A DNA stretch of 45,675 nt from a virus: IMG/VR virus record IMGVR_UViG_3300035142_000016, positions 1 through 45,675 of that record, one strand, 5' to 3'. The position numbers and the translations under genes are program-made. Below, piece after piece: positions 22,605 through 31,635 of the stretch; the stretch's first letter is position 1, and each line of letters begins with the position of its first letter. Under the pieces are notes generated by a model that was not told where the DNA came from, made no database searches, and was given only the letters and a program-made list of their open reading frames with translations.

Positions 22605-23099
22605 ATGGCGTCTGGCGACACACTTTTGATCTTGCCTGCAAATGCAGGCACGCCACCGAGCAGCAATGCCGCAACTCCCGCCGTTCGCAATCAACACCCG
22701 GTATGGGAGTTCGACGCGGCGTCTGACCAGTCGGTCGTTTTTACGGCCATCATGCCACGAGCCTACGCAGGCGGTGGTCTGACGGTCTATCTGCACTGGT
22801 CGGCCGATGGCGTGACAACCGGCAATTGTATCTGGGATGTGTCATTTGAGCGAATCGGAGACGGGCAGCAAGACGTTGACTCGGACGGTTTCGCCGCAGT
22901 CAACTCTGTGACGGATGCTGCCCCTGGAACCGATGGATTTGTGACGATTGCGAACGTGACATTTACGGACGGGGCCGACATGGACTCCGTTGCCGTGGGT
23001 GAGCAATTCCGCATCAAGATCACCAGAGACGCCGACAACGCTTCTGACACAATGGCGGCGAAATCCCAACTTCATGCGGTTGAAATCAAGGAAACGTAA
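22605..23099 (+). CDS. Beta-rich virion accessory protein
   Basis: A 164-residue protein with a beta-sandwich look: LTVYLHWSADGVTTGNCIWD, VSFERIGDG and VTFTDGADMDSVAVGEQFRI. I associate this pattern with small phage structural (tail-fibre or decoration) proteins, without a tested role. The next gene starts at its stop codon. Confidence 0.6.
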   Translation: MASGDTLLILPANAGTPPSSNAATPAVRNQHPVWEFDAASDQSVVFTAIMPRAYAGGGLTVYLHWSADGVTTGNCIWDVSFERIGDGQQDVDSDGFAAVNSVTDAAPGTDGFVTIANVTFTDGADMDSVAVGEQFRIKITRDADNASDTMAAKSQLHAVEIKET

Positions 23100-24511
23100 T
23101 GGCTCGGCTGTTTGACGATGCATCGAGCGAATATCTGAAGTGGGACGGCACTCCGCCAGTGAGCGGCGAACCGTTCGCGATGGGCTGTTTGTTTCGGTCT
23201 GATGACGCAGCCGCAAATCAGACGCTTATGTGGATAGGCGACAAAGATGTGTCTGATCAGGGATACGGTGTTCGCGCAAACGGGGCTTCTGGCGGTGATC
23301 CGGTCGGGGCATATTCCTACGCAGGCTCGTTTGTGTCGGCAAATACAACCAGCGGTTTTAGTGCCAATGTGTGGCACCATGCGCTTGGTGTTTGGGCGAC
23401 ATCGTCTGACCGGCGAGCAATGATTGATGGAGGAAACAAGGGGACGGAATCAACTAGTATGTCGCCCAGTGGTTGGGACCGCCTAGCTATTGGTGTTTTA
23501 GGGCGAAACACTCCGTCATTAGCAGGCTATACGAGCGGTCGGATTGCTGAGGCCGCGATTTGGGATTTGTCTGCGTGGCCTGGTGCAACCGATGGCGATA
23601 AAGCGGACGAGTTTGAGCGGGTGTGTGCAACTGCTCTGGCCGCTGGTTTTTCCCCGCTATTTTTCCCGCTGGGACTCGTTGCGTACTGGCCGTTGGGTGG
23701 CATGTTGTCTACAGACGATGCAGACGTAGACATCATTGGCGGGTACGACATGACGGCGGTTAACACGCCAAGCACCGCCGAGCATTACAGTGGGTTAATT
23801 CTGCCCGCACGCATTGGTTCGGTGATTGCTAGTGCCGGCGGCGGCGTGGACATCAATTGCACGCTCGGCACCGCAACTATCTCATCCTATGCGGCGAGCG
23901 TCGAAGCCGGGACAACGATCGACGCCACGCTCGGAACTGTCACCATCGCGAGCAACGCGGCAACGGTCGAACAGGGGACAACCGTCGATTGTACGCTTGG
24001 AACCGTTACGATCGCCGCACATTCAGCGGAGGTTGAACAGGGGACCACGGTCGACTGTACTCTCGGGACGGTCACCATTGCGGCTTTGTCTGCAGAGGTC
24101 GAACAGGGGACCACGGTCGACTGTACTCTCGGAACGGTGACAATCGCCGCGCACGCCGCAACGGTCGAAGCGGGGACCACCGTCTCGTGTTCATTGGGGA
24201 CGGTCACGATCGCCAGTTACGCGGCAACCGTTGAAACCGGCGTTGATGTCGATTGCACACTGGGAACGGTCACCATTGCCTCGCATGCTGCGGAAGTCGA
24301 GGTCGGGACCACCGTCGATTGTACTCTCGGCGCCGTGGTCATTGCGGCGCTCGCGGCAACCGTTGAAATATCGGCGACAACCGCGATTACGCATTATCAC
24401 AATTTGCGAGGGCCCTCGCGCGAACGCTATCGCTTGCGGGGACCTTCAAAGCGACGATATTCCCTCAAGGGACCTTCACAAGAACGCTACCGACTAAAGG
24501 GAGGTCGATAA
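23099..24511 (+). CDS. LamG-like protein with 22-residue repeats and basic tail repeats
   Basis: A 470-residue protein. The first 220 residues look like a concanavalin/LamG sandwich with hydrophobic strands (ANVWHHALGVWATSSDRRAM, RIAEAAIWDLSAWPG). About residues 248-424 are eight tandem 22-residue repeats built on GTTVDCTLGTVTIAAHSAEV. The C terminus has three copies of a ten-residue RLRGPSKRRY-like unit. Repeats of this kind suit an extended fibre or adhesin on the virion. It overlaps the previous gene by one base. Confidence 0.65.
   Translation: MARLFDDASSEYLKWDGTPPVSGEPFAMGCLFRSDDAAANQTLMWIGDKDVSDQGYGVRANGASGGDPVGAYSYAGSFVSANTTSGFSANVWHHALGVWATSSDRRAMIDGGNKGTESTSMSPSGWDRLAIGVLGRNTPSLAGYTSGRIAEAAIWDLSAWPGATDGDKADEFERVCATALAAGFSPLFFPLGLVAYWPLGGMLSTDDADVDIIGGYDMTAVNTPSTAEHYSGLILPARIGSVIASAGGGVDINCTLGTATISSYAASVEAGTTIDATLGTVTIASNAATVEQGTTVDCTLGTVTIAAHSAEVEQGTTVDCTLGTVTIAALSAEVEQGTTVDCTLGTVTIAAHAATVEAGTTVSCSLGTVTIASYAATVETGVDVDCTLGTVTIASHAAEVEVGTTVDCTLGAVVIAALAATVEISATTAITHYHNLRGPSRERYRLRGPSKRRYSLKGPSQERYRLKGGR
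23840..24372 (+). repeat. Eight tandem 66-bp coding repeats
   Basis: These repeats encode the 22-residue units in the LamG-like protein. Units 3-5 are nearly identical in DNA, and outer units are more diverged, which suggests expansion from the middle by unequal recombination. Confidence 0.8.
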
Positions 24512-24512
24512 G

Positions 24513-24959
24513 ATGGCTCGCGGAGATTTCACCATATTCGAGGAATTCGCCGACCAACTAGGCGAAGAAAAACACAACTTCGCCTCTGACACGCTCAAAC
24601 TGGGCATCATCGACAACGTCGCTACGCCGACCGCCGCCGACGCAACGCCGACGTGGAGCGATTATTCAGCCAACGAAGTATCGACGGCGGGCGGGTACAC
24701 GGCGAACGGCGAGACCCTTGCAAACGTCTCGTGGTCGGAAGCTGCGGGTGTTGGCACGCTCGACGCCGATGATGTCGAGCTGGCTCAAAATGGCTCCGGC
24801 TTCACCGATGGCTATTGGGGCATCGTCTACAACGACAGCGAAGCGACCGATATGGCGATCGGCTTCGTTGATCTCGGCGGACCGGTTAGCGAACAAGACG
24901 GTCCGGTCAACATCCGCTGGAACGCAAGCGGGCTGTTTACCGTTACCGTGACGCCCTAG
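24513..24959 (+). CDS. Beta-rich virion protein
   Basis: A 148-residue protein. ARGDFTIFEEFADQLGEEKH, LKLGIIDNVATPTAADATPT and NETLANVSW-like strands fit a small structural family found in siphovirus late regions; I cannot assign it to head or tail. The start is two bases after the repeat-protein stop, with AAAGGGAGG upstream. Confidence 0.6.
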   Translation: MARGDFTIFEEFADQLGEEKHNFASDTLKLGIIDNVATPTAADATPTWSDYSANEVSTAGGYTANGETLANVSWSEAAGVGTLDADDVELAQNGSGFTDGYWGIVYNDSEATDMAIGFVDLGGPVSEQDGPVNIRWNASGLFTVTVTP

Positions 24960-24975
24960 CCCCAAGGCAGCGACC

Positions 24976-25146
24976 ATGCGGCAGAACCAAAAGATCAGCC
25001 CCTACCAACAACGGCAAATCGACAAACGAAGGTTGCGGGCGATCAAACAACACGGCGGGTTGCTTCGCAAGCACAAACCGCCGAAGCGAACGCCGAAATC
25101 GGAACGACAAGGGCGAGAGTTGGCCCGATTGAAGGGAAACACGTAA
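24976..25146 (+). CDS. Small basic protein
   Basis: A 56-residue, very basic protein (HGGLLRKHKPPKRTPKSERQ). It has AAGG 10 bases before its ATG, and its stop overlaps the next ATG (TAATG). The charge suggests nucleic acid contact. No family was recognised, and the overlap with good spacing is the main support. Confidence 0.5.
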   Translation: MRQNQKISPYQQRQIDKRRLRAIKQHGGLLRKHKPPKRTPKSERQGRELARLKGNT

Positions 25147-25505
25147 TGGCCGAAGAAACAATCCACCGGTTGACGCAAGGCGACACGAAGACGCCCCTAC
25201 AGGCGATCGTAGAACAGAAGAACACGTCGGGCGTCTACGAGGCGGTCAACCTTACGGGGCTAACCGTCAAGTTCTGCATGGCGACGGCTGCCGGCGTTAG
25301 CAAGGTGGCGCTGGCAACAGCTACGCTTGTCGACGCTGCTAATGGTGTTGTTCAGTACGACTTTGCCGCGGACGATGTCAACACCGCCGGAACGTTCTAC
25401 GGTTGGTTTGTTGTGTTCAATGCGGCCGGCGATGAGGTCGACACGTTCCCGGCCGATGGGCTGACGTTCAAGATCATCATAGCGCCAAAGTATGCGAGAA
25501 GCTGA
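25146..25505 (+). CDS. BppU-N-like baseplate/fibre protein
   Basis: A 119-residue protein. The succession HRLTQGDTKTPLQAIV, VNLTGLTVKFCMA, GVVQYDFAADDVNTAGTFYG, and FPADGLTFKIII follows the N-terminal domain of BppU-type baseplate upper proteins, an immunoglobulin-like fold that contacts the virion. Here it is a single domain with no fibre part. It is joined to both neighbours by overlapping stop/start codons. Confidence 0.65.
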   Translation: MAEETIHRLTQGDTKTPLQAIVEQKNTSGVYEAVNLTGLTVKFCMATAAGVSKVALATATLVDAANGVVQYDFAADDVNTAGTFYGWFVVFNAAGDEVDTFPADGLTFKIIIAPKYARS

Positions 25506-25708
25506 TGGCAACGCCACCAAATCCACCGGTCGAGCCGCCTCCCGAACTATGCGTGCGGGTGGATGAAGAACTGCAAGCGATGGCCGCTTGCTCTGAGTTA
25601 CTCGATCGACTCGATGACAAGCGAGCAAGGCGGCGCGTCGTTCATTGGCTCGCTGAAAAGTACGATTCCGAAACGAAAGGGTATGGAAATGGACTTTGTC
25701 TTACGTAA
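25505..25708 (+). CDS. Small helical protein
   Basis: A 67-residue protein starting at the previous stop. Proline-rich at the N terminus, then helical (CVRVDEELQAMAACSELLDR, RRVVHWLAEKY). No motif is recognised. Its end overlaps the next gene by 20 bases. Confidence 0.55.
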   Translation: MATPPNPPVEPPPELCVRVDEELQAMAACSELLDRLDDKRARRRVVHWLAEKYDSETKGYGNGLCLT

Positions 25709-25877
25709 CACGATTCAACACGCCGTACCGTTGCCCCGTGACGTTGCGACGTGGCTCGTTGACCAATTGAAGCCGGAGGAAGCCGCCGCGATTAAAGCCT
25801 TAACAAACGCAAAGAAGGTTCGCAAGCTGACGGCGGCAGCGCTTGCTCGCCTCGCAAAAGACATGGCGAAAGACTGA
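25689..25877 (+). CDS. Small helical protein before terminase
   Basis: A 62-residue protein. ATG 25689 has AAAGGG seven bases upstream, so it is preferred over in-frame ATG 25683. LPRDVATWLVDQLKPEEAAA and the lysine-rich C terminus (RLAKDMAKD) suggest helices. It lies where many phages have the small terminase, but no DNA-binding motif is evident, so I do not name it so. Confidence 0.55.
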   Translation: MDFVLRNTIQHAVPLPRDVATWLVDQLKPEEAAAIKALTNAKKVRKLTAAALARLAKDMAKD

Positions 25878-25896
25878 CCAAACGAAGAGCGCGAAA

Positions 25897-25924
25897 ACCC
25901 CCGTATTTGGGTCCTTCCGGGGGT
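25897..25924 (+). terminator. Hairpin before terminase
   Basis: ACCCCCG (25897-25903) pairs with CGGGGGT (25918-25924) around a 14-base loop, with a poor T run (ATTTCGG). It may end transcription or be part of a packaging site. Confidence 0.4.
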
Positions 25925-25970
25925 ATTTCGGCTTGCTCTGAACTTCCGAGGATCGACTTTCAACCCAAAA

Positions 25971-26045
25971 ATGGACAGACAGATGGACAGACGGGGCTAG
26001 GCGTGAGGCAAAATCAGTGTGCGAAAGTCAAGGCGTGAGGCAAAA
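25971..26045 (+). repeat. Short tandem repeats at the terminase start
   Basis: ATGGACAGAC occurs at 25971-25980 and 25983-25992; AGGCGTGAGGCAAAA occurs at 25999-26013 and 26031-26045, bracketing the GTG start. Repeats beside terminase genes are sometimes packaging signals; here this is a guess. Confidence 0.6.
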
Positions 26046-28127
26046 CGACTTAAAGAGCAGGAATACGTCCGCGACGAGCAACGGGTCCAAATCCGGAAGC
26101 TATCGCGGAAAGAAAAGCGACAGCGGCAACGACTCGAGGCGGATCCCGAGGCGTGGATTTGGGAAATGTTCGGTCCGAAGTGCGGGCTAATCAAACCGCT
26201 GACGCGCCCCTTTACGTCCCAAGATAGCGAGATGATTTGCAGCTTTTTTGAATCGCTGAAGTACGGCGGCGACGAGTTGGTTCTAGCGAGCCGCGGCGGC
26301 GGCAAAACGACCAACCTTCGCGAGTGCCTCGTTGCCGTATTGCTGCAAGGGCTGTTGACGTACGGCGTCTATTTTGGGGCAACGGAGGCGCACGCCGCCC
26401 GCTCGCGCGACTGGATTAAATACGCGATCGCCGAGAGCGCGGGCATCTATCGATACTATCCGGAAGTTGCGGATCCGGTTCGGGCGGTTGGCTCGAGTTC
26501 GCGAAGGGCTCGAGGAATGCGAGCAACGGGATACCAGTACGCGGACGCGCGGCGGAAGTTCACGGACCTTCCGATTCCGTTTGAGTGGTCGGCTGATCGC
26601 CTCGTGTTTCCCCGCGTCCCCGGATCCCCTTCGGCGGCGTCGGTGTTCGAGTCGTTCGGGCTCGACTCCCCAGTCCGCGGGTTGAATACGTTCGGGCTCC
26701 GTCCCGACGGGGTATTTATCGACGATCCCGATACACCGCTCACGACGAACCCGCGGAGCATTGAATACGCGCAACGCATTATCGACCGGATCAACTTCGA
26801 TATTGGCGGGCTTCGCGGCGAAGGTCAGAAAATGTGCCGGGTTATGCTGGCAACGCTGTCGGAGCGTGGGGCCGGCGTTGCGTACCAGCTTAGCGAGGGT
26901 AGCCCGTTTGTGGTCCGGACGCATCGGTTCTTGATCACAAAGCCGGATCACCTGGAGATGTGGCTGCAATACGTCGAGCTGCGACGCAAGGGGAAGGCGC
27001 TCGGCGACAAGTACGGCCGGAAGGCTCACGAATTCTACCTTGCCAACCGGCGAAAAATGGACGCCGGCGCCGTGGTTGCCAACGAACATCGATACGACTC
27101 GAGCGAGTTGGGCGACGGGACAAAGCAACACGTCTCCGCGTTGCAGTGGTACTTCGACGAATACGCCGACAAAGGCGAGATGTTCTGTCGATGTGAACTC
27201 GACAACGAGCGAGTGGTGATCGAGGACCGGATTACGGCGAAGGTTTCGGCGTACCACGTCGCCGAGTGTGCCGGCGAATTCCCGCGGCTGTTGGTCGACG
27301 ACACGACGTCGATTATCACTCGAGGCGTTGACGTCCGAAAGGTCGAGCTTCACGACGCCGCCATGAGTTCCGACAGCGTTTGCGAGCATCGGATCATCGA
27401 CTACAACGTCCGGTCGCACGGCACCAGCGAAACGACCGTACAGCAAGCCGAATCGCTGATCCTCGACGGGTTGCGCCGCATGGTCGACGATTGGGACCGC
27501 TCGCCGTTGTGCGATTCTACAGGGCGCGAGCACGCCACAGACTTGACTTTGATCGATAAGGGTTGGGTAGGAAGTTGGCGCGAAGATGGCACGTTTAAGA
27601 GTTGGGCAAGCCAACCGGTCGAGACCTTTTGCATGGAGATGGGGCTGCGTCGGTTTCTGCCGGCGAAGGGGGCCCCCAACTACAAAGCGCCGGCGCCTTC
27701 GGACAGTTGCATTATCGGGGACAACTGGCATTTGAACCGCGGCGAAGGTCAGCAGCGGCGGTGCACAGAGGTTATTTGGTGCGCTGAACACTGGCATTTG
27801 TTGGTCGAAGAGTTGTTTATGCTCGACGCTCGGGATCCGGATCGGTTCGAGTTGTTCGTACCGGAGCCCGGCGTGTGGCAAGCTCACAAGGCCTTCGGAT
27901 CGCATATCGAAGCCGGGGCCCAGCAGATGAAATCCGAACTAGCGGCCGGACAGCGATCCCGCAAGCCGCGGTTCATCAAAGATCACTGGTGGGATAGCTG
28001 CGCGATGATGCTCGTTGCGCAGTCGGTAGAGCGATGGTTTCGCGATAACGTTGACAGCATACCGCGGCGGCGTGTGACCAAGCGGCGGCGTCAACAACGA
28101 AAACCGGAAGAACTGGGAGCGCGATAG
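26019..28127 (+). CDS. terL: Large terminase subunit
   Basis: A 702-residue protein. Walker A reads LASRGGGKTTN (about 88-99), Walker B GVFIDDPD (about 236-243), and the C-terminal nuclease region includes TRGVDVRKVELHDAAM, DLTLIDKG and DSCAMMLVAQ, which supply candidate metal-binding Asp residues. The protein pumps and cuts DNA into proheads. The GTG start lies between two repeat copies and has only a distant GAGG; the N-terminal 45 residues are very basic. No small subunit was recognised. Confidence 0.88.
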   Translation: MRKSRREAKRLKEQEYVRDEQRVQIRKLSRKEKRQRQRLEADPEAWIWEMFGPKCGLIKPLTRPFTSQDSEMICSFFESLKYGGDELVLASRGGGKTTNLRECLVAVLLQGLLTYGVYFGATEAHAARSRDWIKYAIAESAGIYRYYPEVADPVRAVGSSSRRARGMRATGYQYADARRKFTDLPIPFEWSADRLVFPRVPGSPSAASVFESFGLDSPVRGLNTFGLRPDGVFIDDPDTPLTTNPRSIEYAQRIIDRINFDIGGLRGEGQKMCRVMLATLSERGAGVAYQLSEGSPFVVRTHRFLITKPDHLEMWLQYVELRRKGKALGDKYGRKAHEFYLANRRKMDAGAVVANEHRYDSSELGDGTKQHVSALQWYFDEYADKGEMFCRCELDNERVVIEDRITAKVSAYHVAECAGEFPRLLVDDTTSIITRGVDVRKVELHDAAMSSDSVCEHRIIDYNVRSHGTSETTVQQAESLILDGLRRMVDDWDRSPLCDSTGREHATDLTLIDKGWVGSWREDGTFKSWASQPVETFCMEMGLRRFLPAKGAPNYKAPAPSDSCIIGDNWHLNRGEGQQRRCTEVIWCAEHWHLLVEELFMLDARDPDRFELFVPEPGVWQAHKAFGSHIEAGAQQMKSELAAGQRSRKPRFIKDHWWDSCAMMLVAQSVERWFRDNVDSIPRRRVTKRRRQQRKPEELGAR

Positions 28128-28430
28128 ATGAACAAACCCAACGGTCCGCGGCGAATTTTACAACCGAACAAGGTCAACGTGTCTGCAACCGTCATGCCGG
28201 GGCCAAATGCGCAACCGGCCGTTGTGACAATGCAGAATCCGGGATCTCTCGAAGTCCTGATTATGGGCGGGTTGACGAAGTTGGAAGCGGTCGCGGCGCA
28301 GATCGCGGGGCATTACCCAGACCTGAAAACCAAAGCGGGCGAGGTTGTCGACTACGCGCAAGCAGTCCTCGATGAGTGCGAGCGAAGGCAAAACGCCCCC
28401 GCAATCGATAGTGGAAGCAATGGCGGATAA
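28128..28430 (+). CDS. Small phage protein of unknown function
   Basis: A 100-residue protein directly after terminase with no gap. An N-terminal stretch of strands (KVNVSATVMPGPNAQPAVVT) is followed by a helix (LTKLEAVAAQIAGHY). No family was recognised. It overlaps the following glycosyltransferase gene. Confidence 0.55.
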   Translation: MNKPNGPRRILQPNKVNVSATVMPGPNAQPAVVTMQNPGSLEVLIMGGLTKLEAVAAQIAGHYPDLKTKAGEVVDYAQAVLDECERRQNAPAIDSGSNGG

Positions 28431-29694
28431 CCCTACATTTGGAATCGTGACCTTCCGCCGTCCGGACAAGCTGCGCCGGTTGGTCGACTCGATCCGCCGA
28501 TTCTATCAGGACGCGCGAATCGTCATTGCCGACAATGGCCGACAGCTTCCGGCGCGACCCGCAACCCTTAGCGTTGCAATCGCCTATTGCGAAACGCACG
28601 TCTTGCCGTTTGATTGCGGCTTGTCGGAGTCGCGCAACTTTCTCGTCTCGAAGACGTCGGGAGATCTTCTAATTCTCGACGATGACTTCGAGTTTTTACC
28701 AGAGACGCGGATCGAGTCCTTTCAGGAGATCTTAGACGCCGACCCGACAGTCGGGATCGTTTGCGGTGACGCGGCGTGTTCGGCTCCGATGGACTTTGAG
28801 GACGGGCAGCTTGTCCCAGCGAAAGCGGCGTTTCAAATCACGCCGGGCGGGATTTCTTATCAGCCATGCGACTTGGCTGATAACTTCATGCTGATCCGGC
28901 GGCAAGTGTTCGACGACGGGATCCGCTGGAATCCGACGCTGAAGGTCGGCGAGCATCGCGAGTTCTTCGAGACGATCCACAATGAAAGCTCTTGGAAAGT
29001 TGCGCACTGTCCAAGCGTGAAGGTCAAGCATAACCGCGGCGGCGACGATCACGACTACCAGCGACACCGATCGCGGGGCCCAGAGCTTCACCGCAGGGCG
29101 CAAGACAAGACCGAACCGCCGAGTATCGTCCTTCTCGGCGTTGGACATTCGGGGACGCGCGTCTTTGTCCGGATTCTCGAGGCGCTCGGCTGGAATCTGG
29201 GAGTTGTGAAGGACGGCGTCGCCGAGAATCTCGACGTGCAATTGATTAACAAAGCGCTGCTAGCCCGGCGGGGGATTTGTCCTTGCGGGGGTGTGGGCGT
29301 CGCAAGTGATGACGCGTTAGCGTGTGATGATCGTTGTGGCCAGGTTACGCAATTCCGGAAGGTCGGACCCTCCGAGTTTAACGTTGCACTAGCGAACATC
29401 CCGGCGCCGTGGGTGATCAAGGATCCGCGGCTTGTGTTGACCTGGGATGATTGGCTTCCGGCGTTTTCAAAATACAAACCGCTCGTTTTACTGGTCGAGC
29501 GTGATCTGGCTCGTATGCGAAAGACCTACTCAAAATACAAGTTTCACGATTTCCGGATCTACGGTCGCGACGTCGCCGATTTGGTACGCATCGCACGTTC
29601 GCACTATGCGACGTACGACGGTCCGAAGCTGAAGATCCGATACGAGCAACTCGCGGACGCGGTCCGCTGTTTCGATCTCTCGAGGGCATCATGA
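28420..29694 (+). CDS. Fused GT-A glycosyltransferase and sulfotransferase-like protein
   Basis: A 424-residue protein. The first 230 residues are GT-A-like: FGIVTFRRPDKLRRLVDSI, the LPFDCGLSESRNFL segment and the acidic metal site LLILDDDFEF. From about residue 230 a second domain begins SIVLLGVGHSGTRVFVRIL, a PAPS-type loop, with later APWVIKDPRLVLTW and LVERDLARMRKTYSKY, typical of sulfotransferase-like proteins. Adding and sulfating a sugar could thus be linked in one chain. The start is uncertain; ATG 28420 is just upstream of the GT motif and overlaps the preceding stop. Confidence 0.7.
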   Translation: MADNPTFGIVTFRRPDKLRRLVDSIRRFYQDARIVIADNGRQLPARPATLSVAIAYCETHVLPFDCGLSESRNFLVSKTSGDLLILDDDFEFLPETRIESFQEILDADPTVGIVCGDAACSAPMDFEDGQLVPAKAAFQITPGGISYQPCDLADNFMLIRRQVFDDGIRWNPTLKVGEHREFFETIHNESSWKVAHCPSVKVKHNRGGDDHDYQRHRSRGPELHRRAQDKTEPPSIVLLGVGHSGTRVFVRILEALGWNLGVVKDGVAENLDVQLINKALLARRGICPCGGVGVASDDALACDDRCGQVTQFRKVGPSEFNVALANIPAPWVIKDPRLVLTWDDWLPAFSKYKPLVLLVERDLARMRKTYSKYKFHDFRIYGRDVADLVRIARSHYATYDGPKLKIRYEQLADAVRCFDLSRAS

Positions 29695-30947
29695 GCGGAA
29701 TTGCAGATATTACATTCGGGATCGTGAGCTTCGATCGGCCAGCCCTGTTGTCGCGTCTGCTGGCCTCGATCGACCGATTCTACCCCGGGGCTACGGTGGC
29801 GATCGCCGAGAACGGTCTAACCGGTTGGTGGGACAAGACGCTGGAAACTGAAGACGGACGCCGAAAGGTTTACTTGCTCCCCTTCGACGCTGGTTGCGCC
29901 GCCGCGCGTAACTGTCTAATCGATCGTTGTCGAACGAAGTATCTGCTATTCCTCGAGGAAGATTTCGTATTTACAGATTCAACAAACGTGCAACAGATCG
30001 TCGACGTCCTGGACGCGGATCCGTCCGTCGGCATGTGCGGAGGGAAAGTCTTTCCGGGCCCGTCCGCTCCCCTGGATTCTGTGACAAAGCAGACAACCGC
30101 AACCGGCGTGCATTATTTCTACGCCAAGACGCTCCGCATGTTCGCTGCCGGTCGTCGCGAGTTCTTCGCGGATCATCGCTTCGATGAACTGCTGAAGACG
30201 GGCGAACATGGCCCCTTTATGACAAAGGTTATCAAGGCGGCAAAGTGGCGGCTTGCATTTTGCCCGGCAACGAACGTTTGGCACCGCCAAGAGCCGGACG
30301 CCCCCGAATACGTGCAGTATCGAGCGAGGGCCACGGAGTTTCGAGACCGCTGGAAGCGACATCTCGAGCTTGAAGAGTATTTAACGCTGACCAAAGACCG
30401 CACAACGCGGTCCCTATTCGGGCAGGGGGCGCGTAGCTCGTTCGGTCGCGGTGACGTGCTATTCCTGGATCACGTTCTCGCACGGCACAAAAAGTGGAAG
30501 AACTGCGTCGAGCTGGGGACCGGGAGCGGGTTGACGACGCTTTATCTTGCGGTTGCCTTCCTGATTCGCGGCGGAACGGTGGCAACCTACGACGTTCGCA
30601 AGAAACCGGTCGGCACATTTCACGAGCACTTTTTCACGAACGTAACGTTCACAGAATGCGACGTGATCCCGGAAGCCGGACCGTTGGCGAAGATCCGCGC
30701 CGAGCTATCGAAGCCGAACACGTTTGTTTTTTTCGACAACGGCAACAAACGCAAAGAGGTTTCCTATTATGCCCGATGTCTGAAGCCGGGCTCCGGCTTT
30801 ATCGTGCACGACTGGCCTCGAGAGTTCGGGCCGGAGGACGTTCCGGAAGTGCTCGCGCTGGGATTCGAGGAATATGGCACGGGAAAGGCGGAGCTTTTGC
30901 AGAGCTGTTGCCGTTGTTTCGTAAGGACACAAGCGAATGATCGTTAA
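29691..30947 (+). CDS. Fused GT-A glycosyltransferase and methyltransferase-like protein
   Basis: A 418-residue protein starting with ATGA overlap. The N-terminal half repeats the GT-A pattern of the previous protein (TFGIVSFDRPALLSRLLASI; LLFLEEDFVF). The C-terminal half starts NCVELGTGSGLTTLYLAVAF, a class I AdoMet-binding loop, then TVATYDVR and TFVFFDNGNKRKEVSYYARC, fitting a small-molecule or sugar methyltransferase. The paired design mirrors the neighbour, where the second domain is a sulfotransferase; the GT halves are probably paralogues. Confidence 0.7.
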   Translation: MSGIADITFGIVSFDRPALLSRLLASIDRFYPGATVAIAENGLTGWWDKTLETEDGRRKVYLLPFDAGCAAARNCLIDRCRTKYLLFLEEDFVFTDSTNVQQIVDVLDADPSVGMCGGKVFPGPSAPLDSVTKQTTATGVHYFYAKTLRMFAAGRREFFADHRFDELLKTGEHGPFMTKVIKAAKWRLAFCPATNVWHRQEPDAPEYVQYRARATEFRDRWKRHLELEEYLTLTKDRTTRSLFGQGARSSFGRGDVLFLDHVLARHKKWKNCVELGTGSGLTTLYLAVAFLIRGGTVATYDVRKKPVGTFHEHFFTNVTFTECDVIPEAGPLAKIRAELSKPNTFVFFDNGNKRKEVSYYARCLKPGSGFIVHDWPREFGPEDVPEVLALGFEEYGTGKAELLQSCCRCFVRTQANDR

Positions 30948-31635
30948 CGCGGTTTGGATCGGAAACAAGTTGTCGATCGTCCAGCGTCTTTGCCTAAGCT
31001 CTTGGCTTGCGCATGGTCACAAGGTCCGCTTGTGGGTATACGAGGACGTCGAGAACGTGCCGGCCGGCGTCGATATATCGGGCGCTGAAGAGGTCCTTCC
31101 GCCGCCGATCCACCGATACAAGGATCAGGGAAACTTCGATAGCCCCGTCCTTCACGCAAACTTGTTTCGTTATCTGTTCCTATCCCTCCGCGGCGGCGTG
31201 TTCATTGATACCGACACGCTCTGTCTAAGCTCGGAGGATCTCCCACAAAACACCGTCTCAACCGAACACGAGACGAAACGGATACCAAACTTCGCGATCG
31301 TCCATTTTGAAGCGCAGCATCCCGTCATTAGTTGGTGTTCGGTTGAGGCTTTTTCTCGATTAGACGAACCGCGGGCCGGGCGATTCGGTCCGAAGCTGTT
31401 GAGCGAAGGCTTCGAGCGTCATTTCAACGATATCGAGCGGTTGCCGCCGAGTGCATTTTGTCCCATCCCTTGGAGCCGGGCGTGGCGGATCCTCGATCCG
31501 GAGCCGCCTTCCCTCGAGGGCGCCAAAGGCGTCCATTTGTGGGACCGCGTCATCGTCAAAAGCGGCCTCGACCTGGAAGCCGAACACCCCCCGACCTGTC
31601 TTTGGGAGACTTGGAAACGTGACTACCTTGCCTAA
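30937..31635 (+). CDS. DXD-type sugar transferase (OCH1/capsular-like)
   Basis: A 232-residue protein. NAVWIGNKLSIVQRLCLSSW at the start, then HANLFRYLFLSLRGGVFIDT with TDT (the DXD metal site) are hallmarks of Gly_transf_sug proteins, which add sugars from nucleotide donors. WDRVIVKSGLD near the end matches the conserved C-terminal region weakly. It overlaps the previous gene by 11 bases and the next by 17. Confidence 0.75.
   Translation: MIVNAVWIGNKLSIVQRLCLSSWLAHGHKVRLWVYEDVENVPAGVDISGAEEVLPPPIHRYKDQGNFDSPVLHANLFRYLFLSLRGGVFIDTDTLCLSSEDLPQNTVSTEHETKRIPNFAIVHFEAQHPVISWCSVEAFSRLDEPRAGRFGPKLLSEGFERHFNDIERLPPSAFCPIPWSRAWRILDPEPPSLEGAKGVHLWDRVIVKSGLDLEAEHPPTCLWETWKRDYLA

Noticed and set aside
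26283-27905. A 540-codon leftward frame inside the terminase gene
   Set aside because: It is the mirror of a strongly recognised terminase in GC-rich DNA, with no ribosome site or domain of its own.
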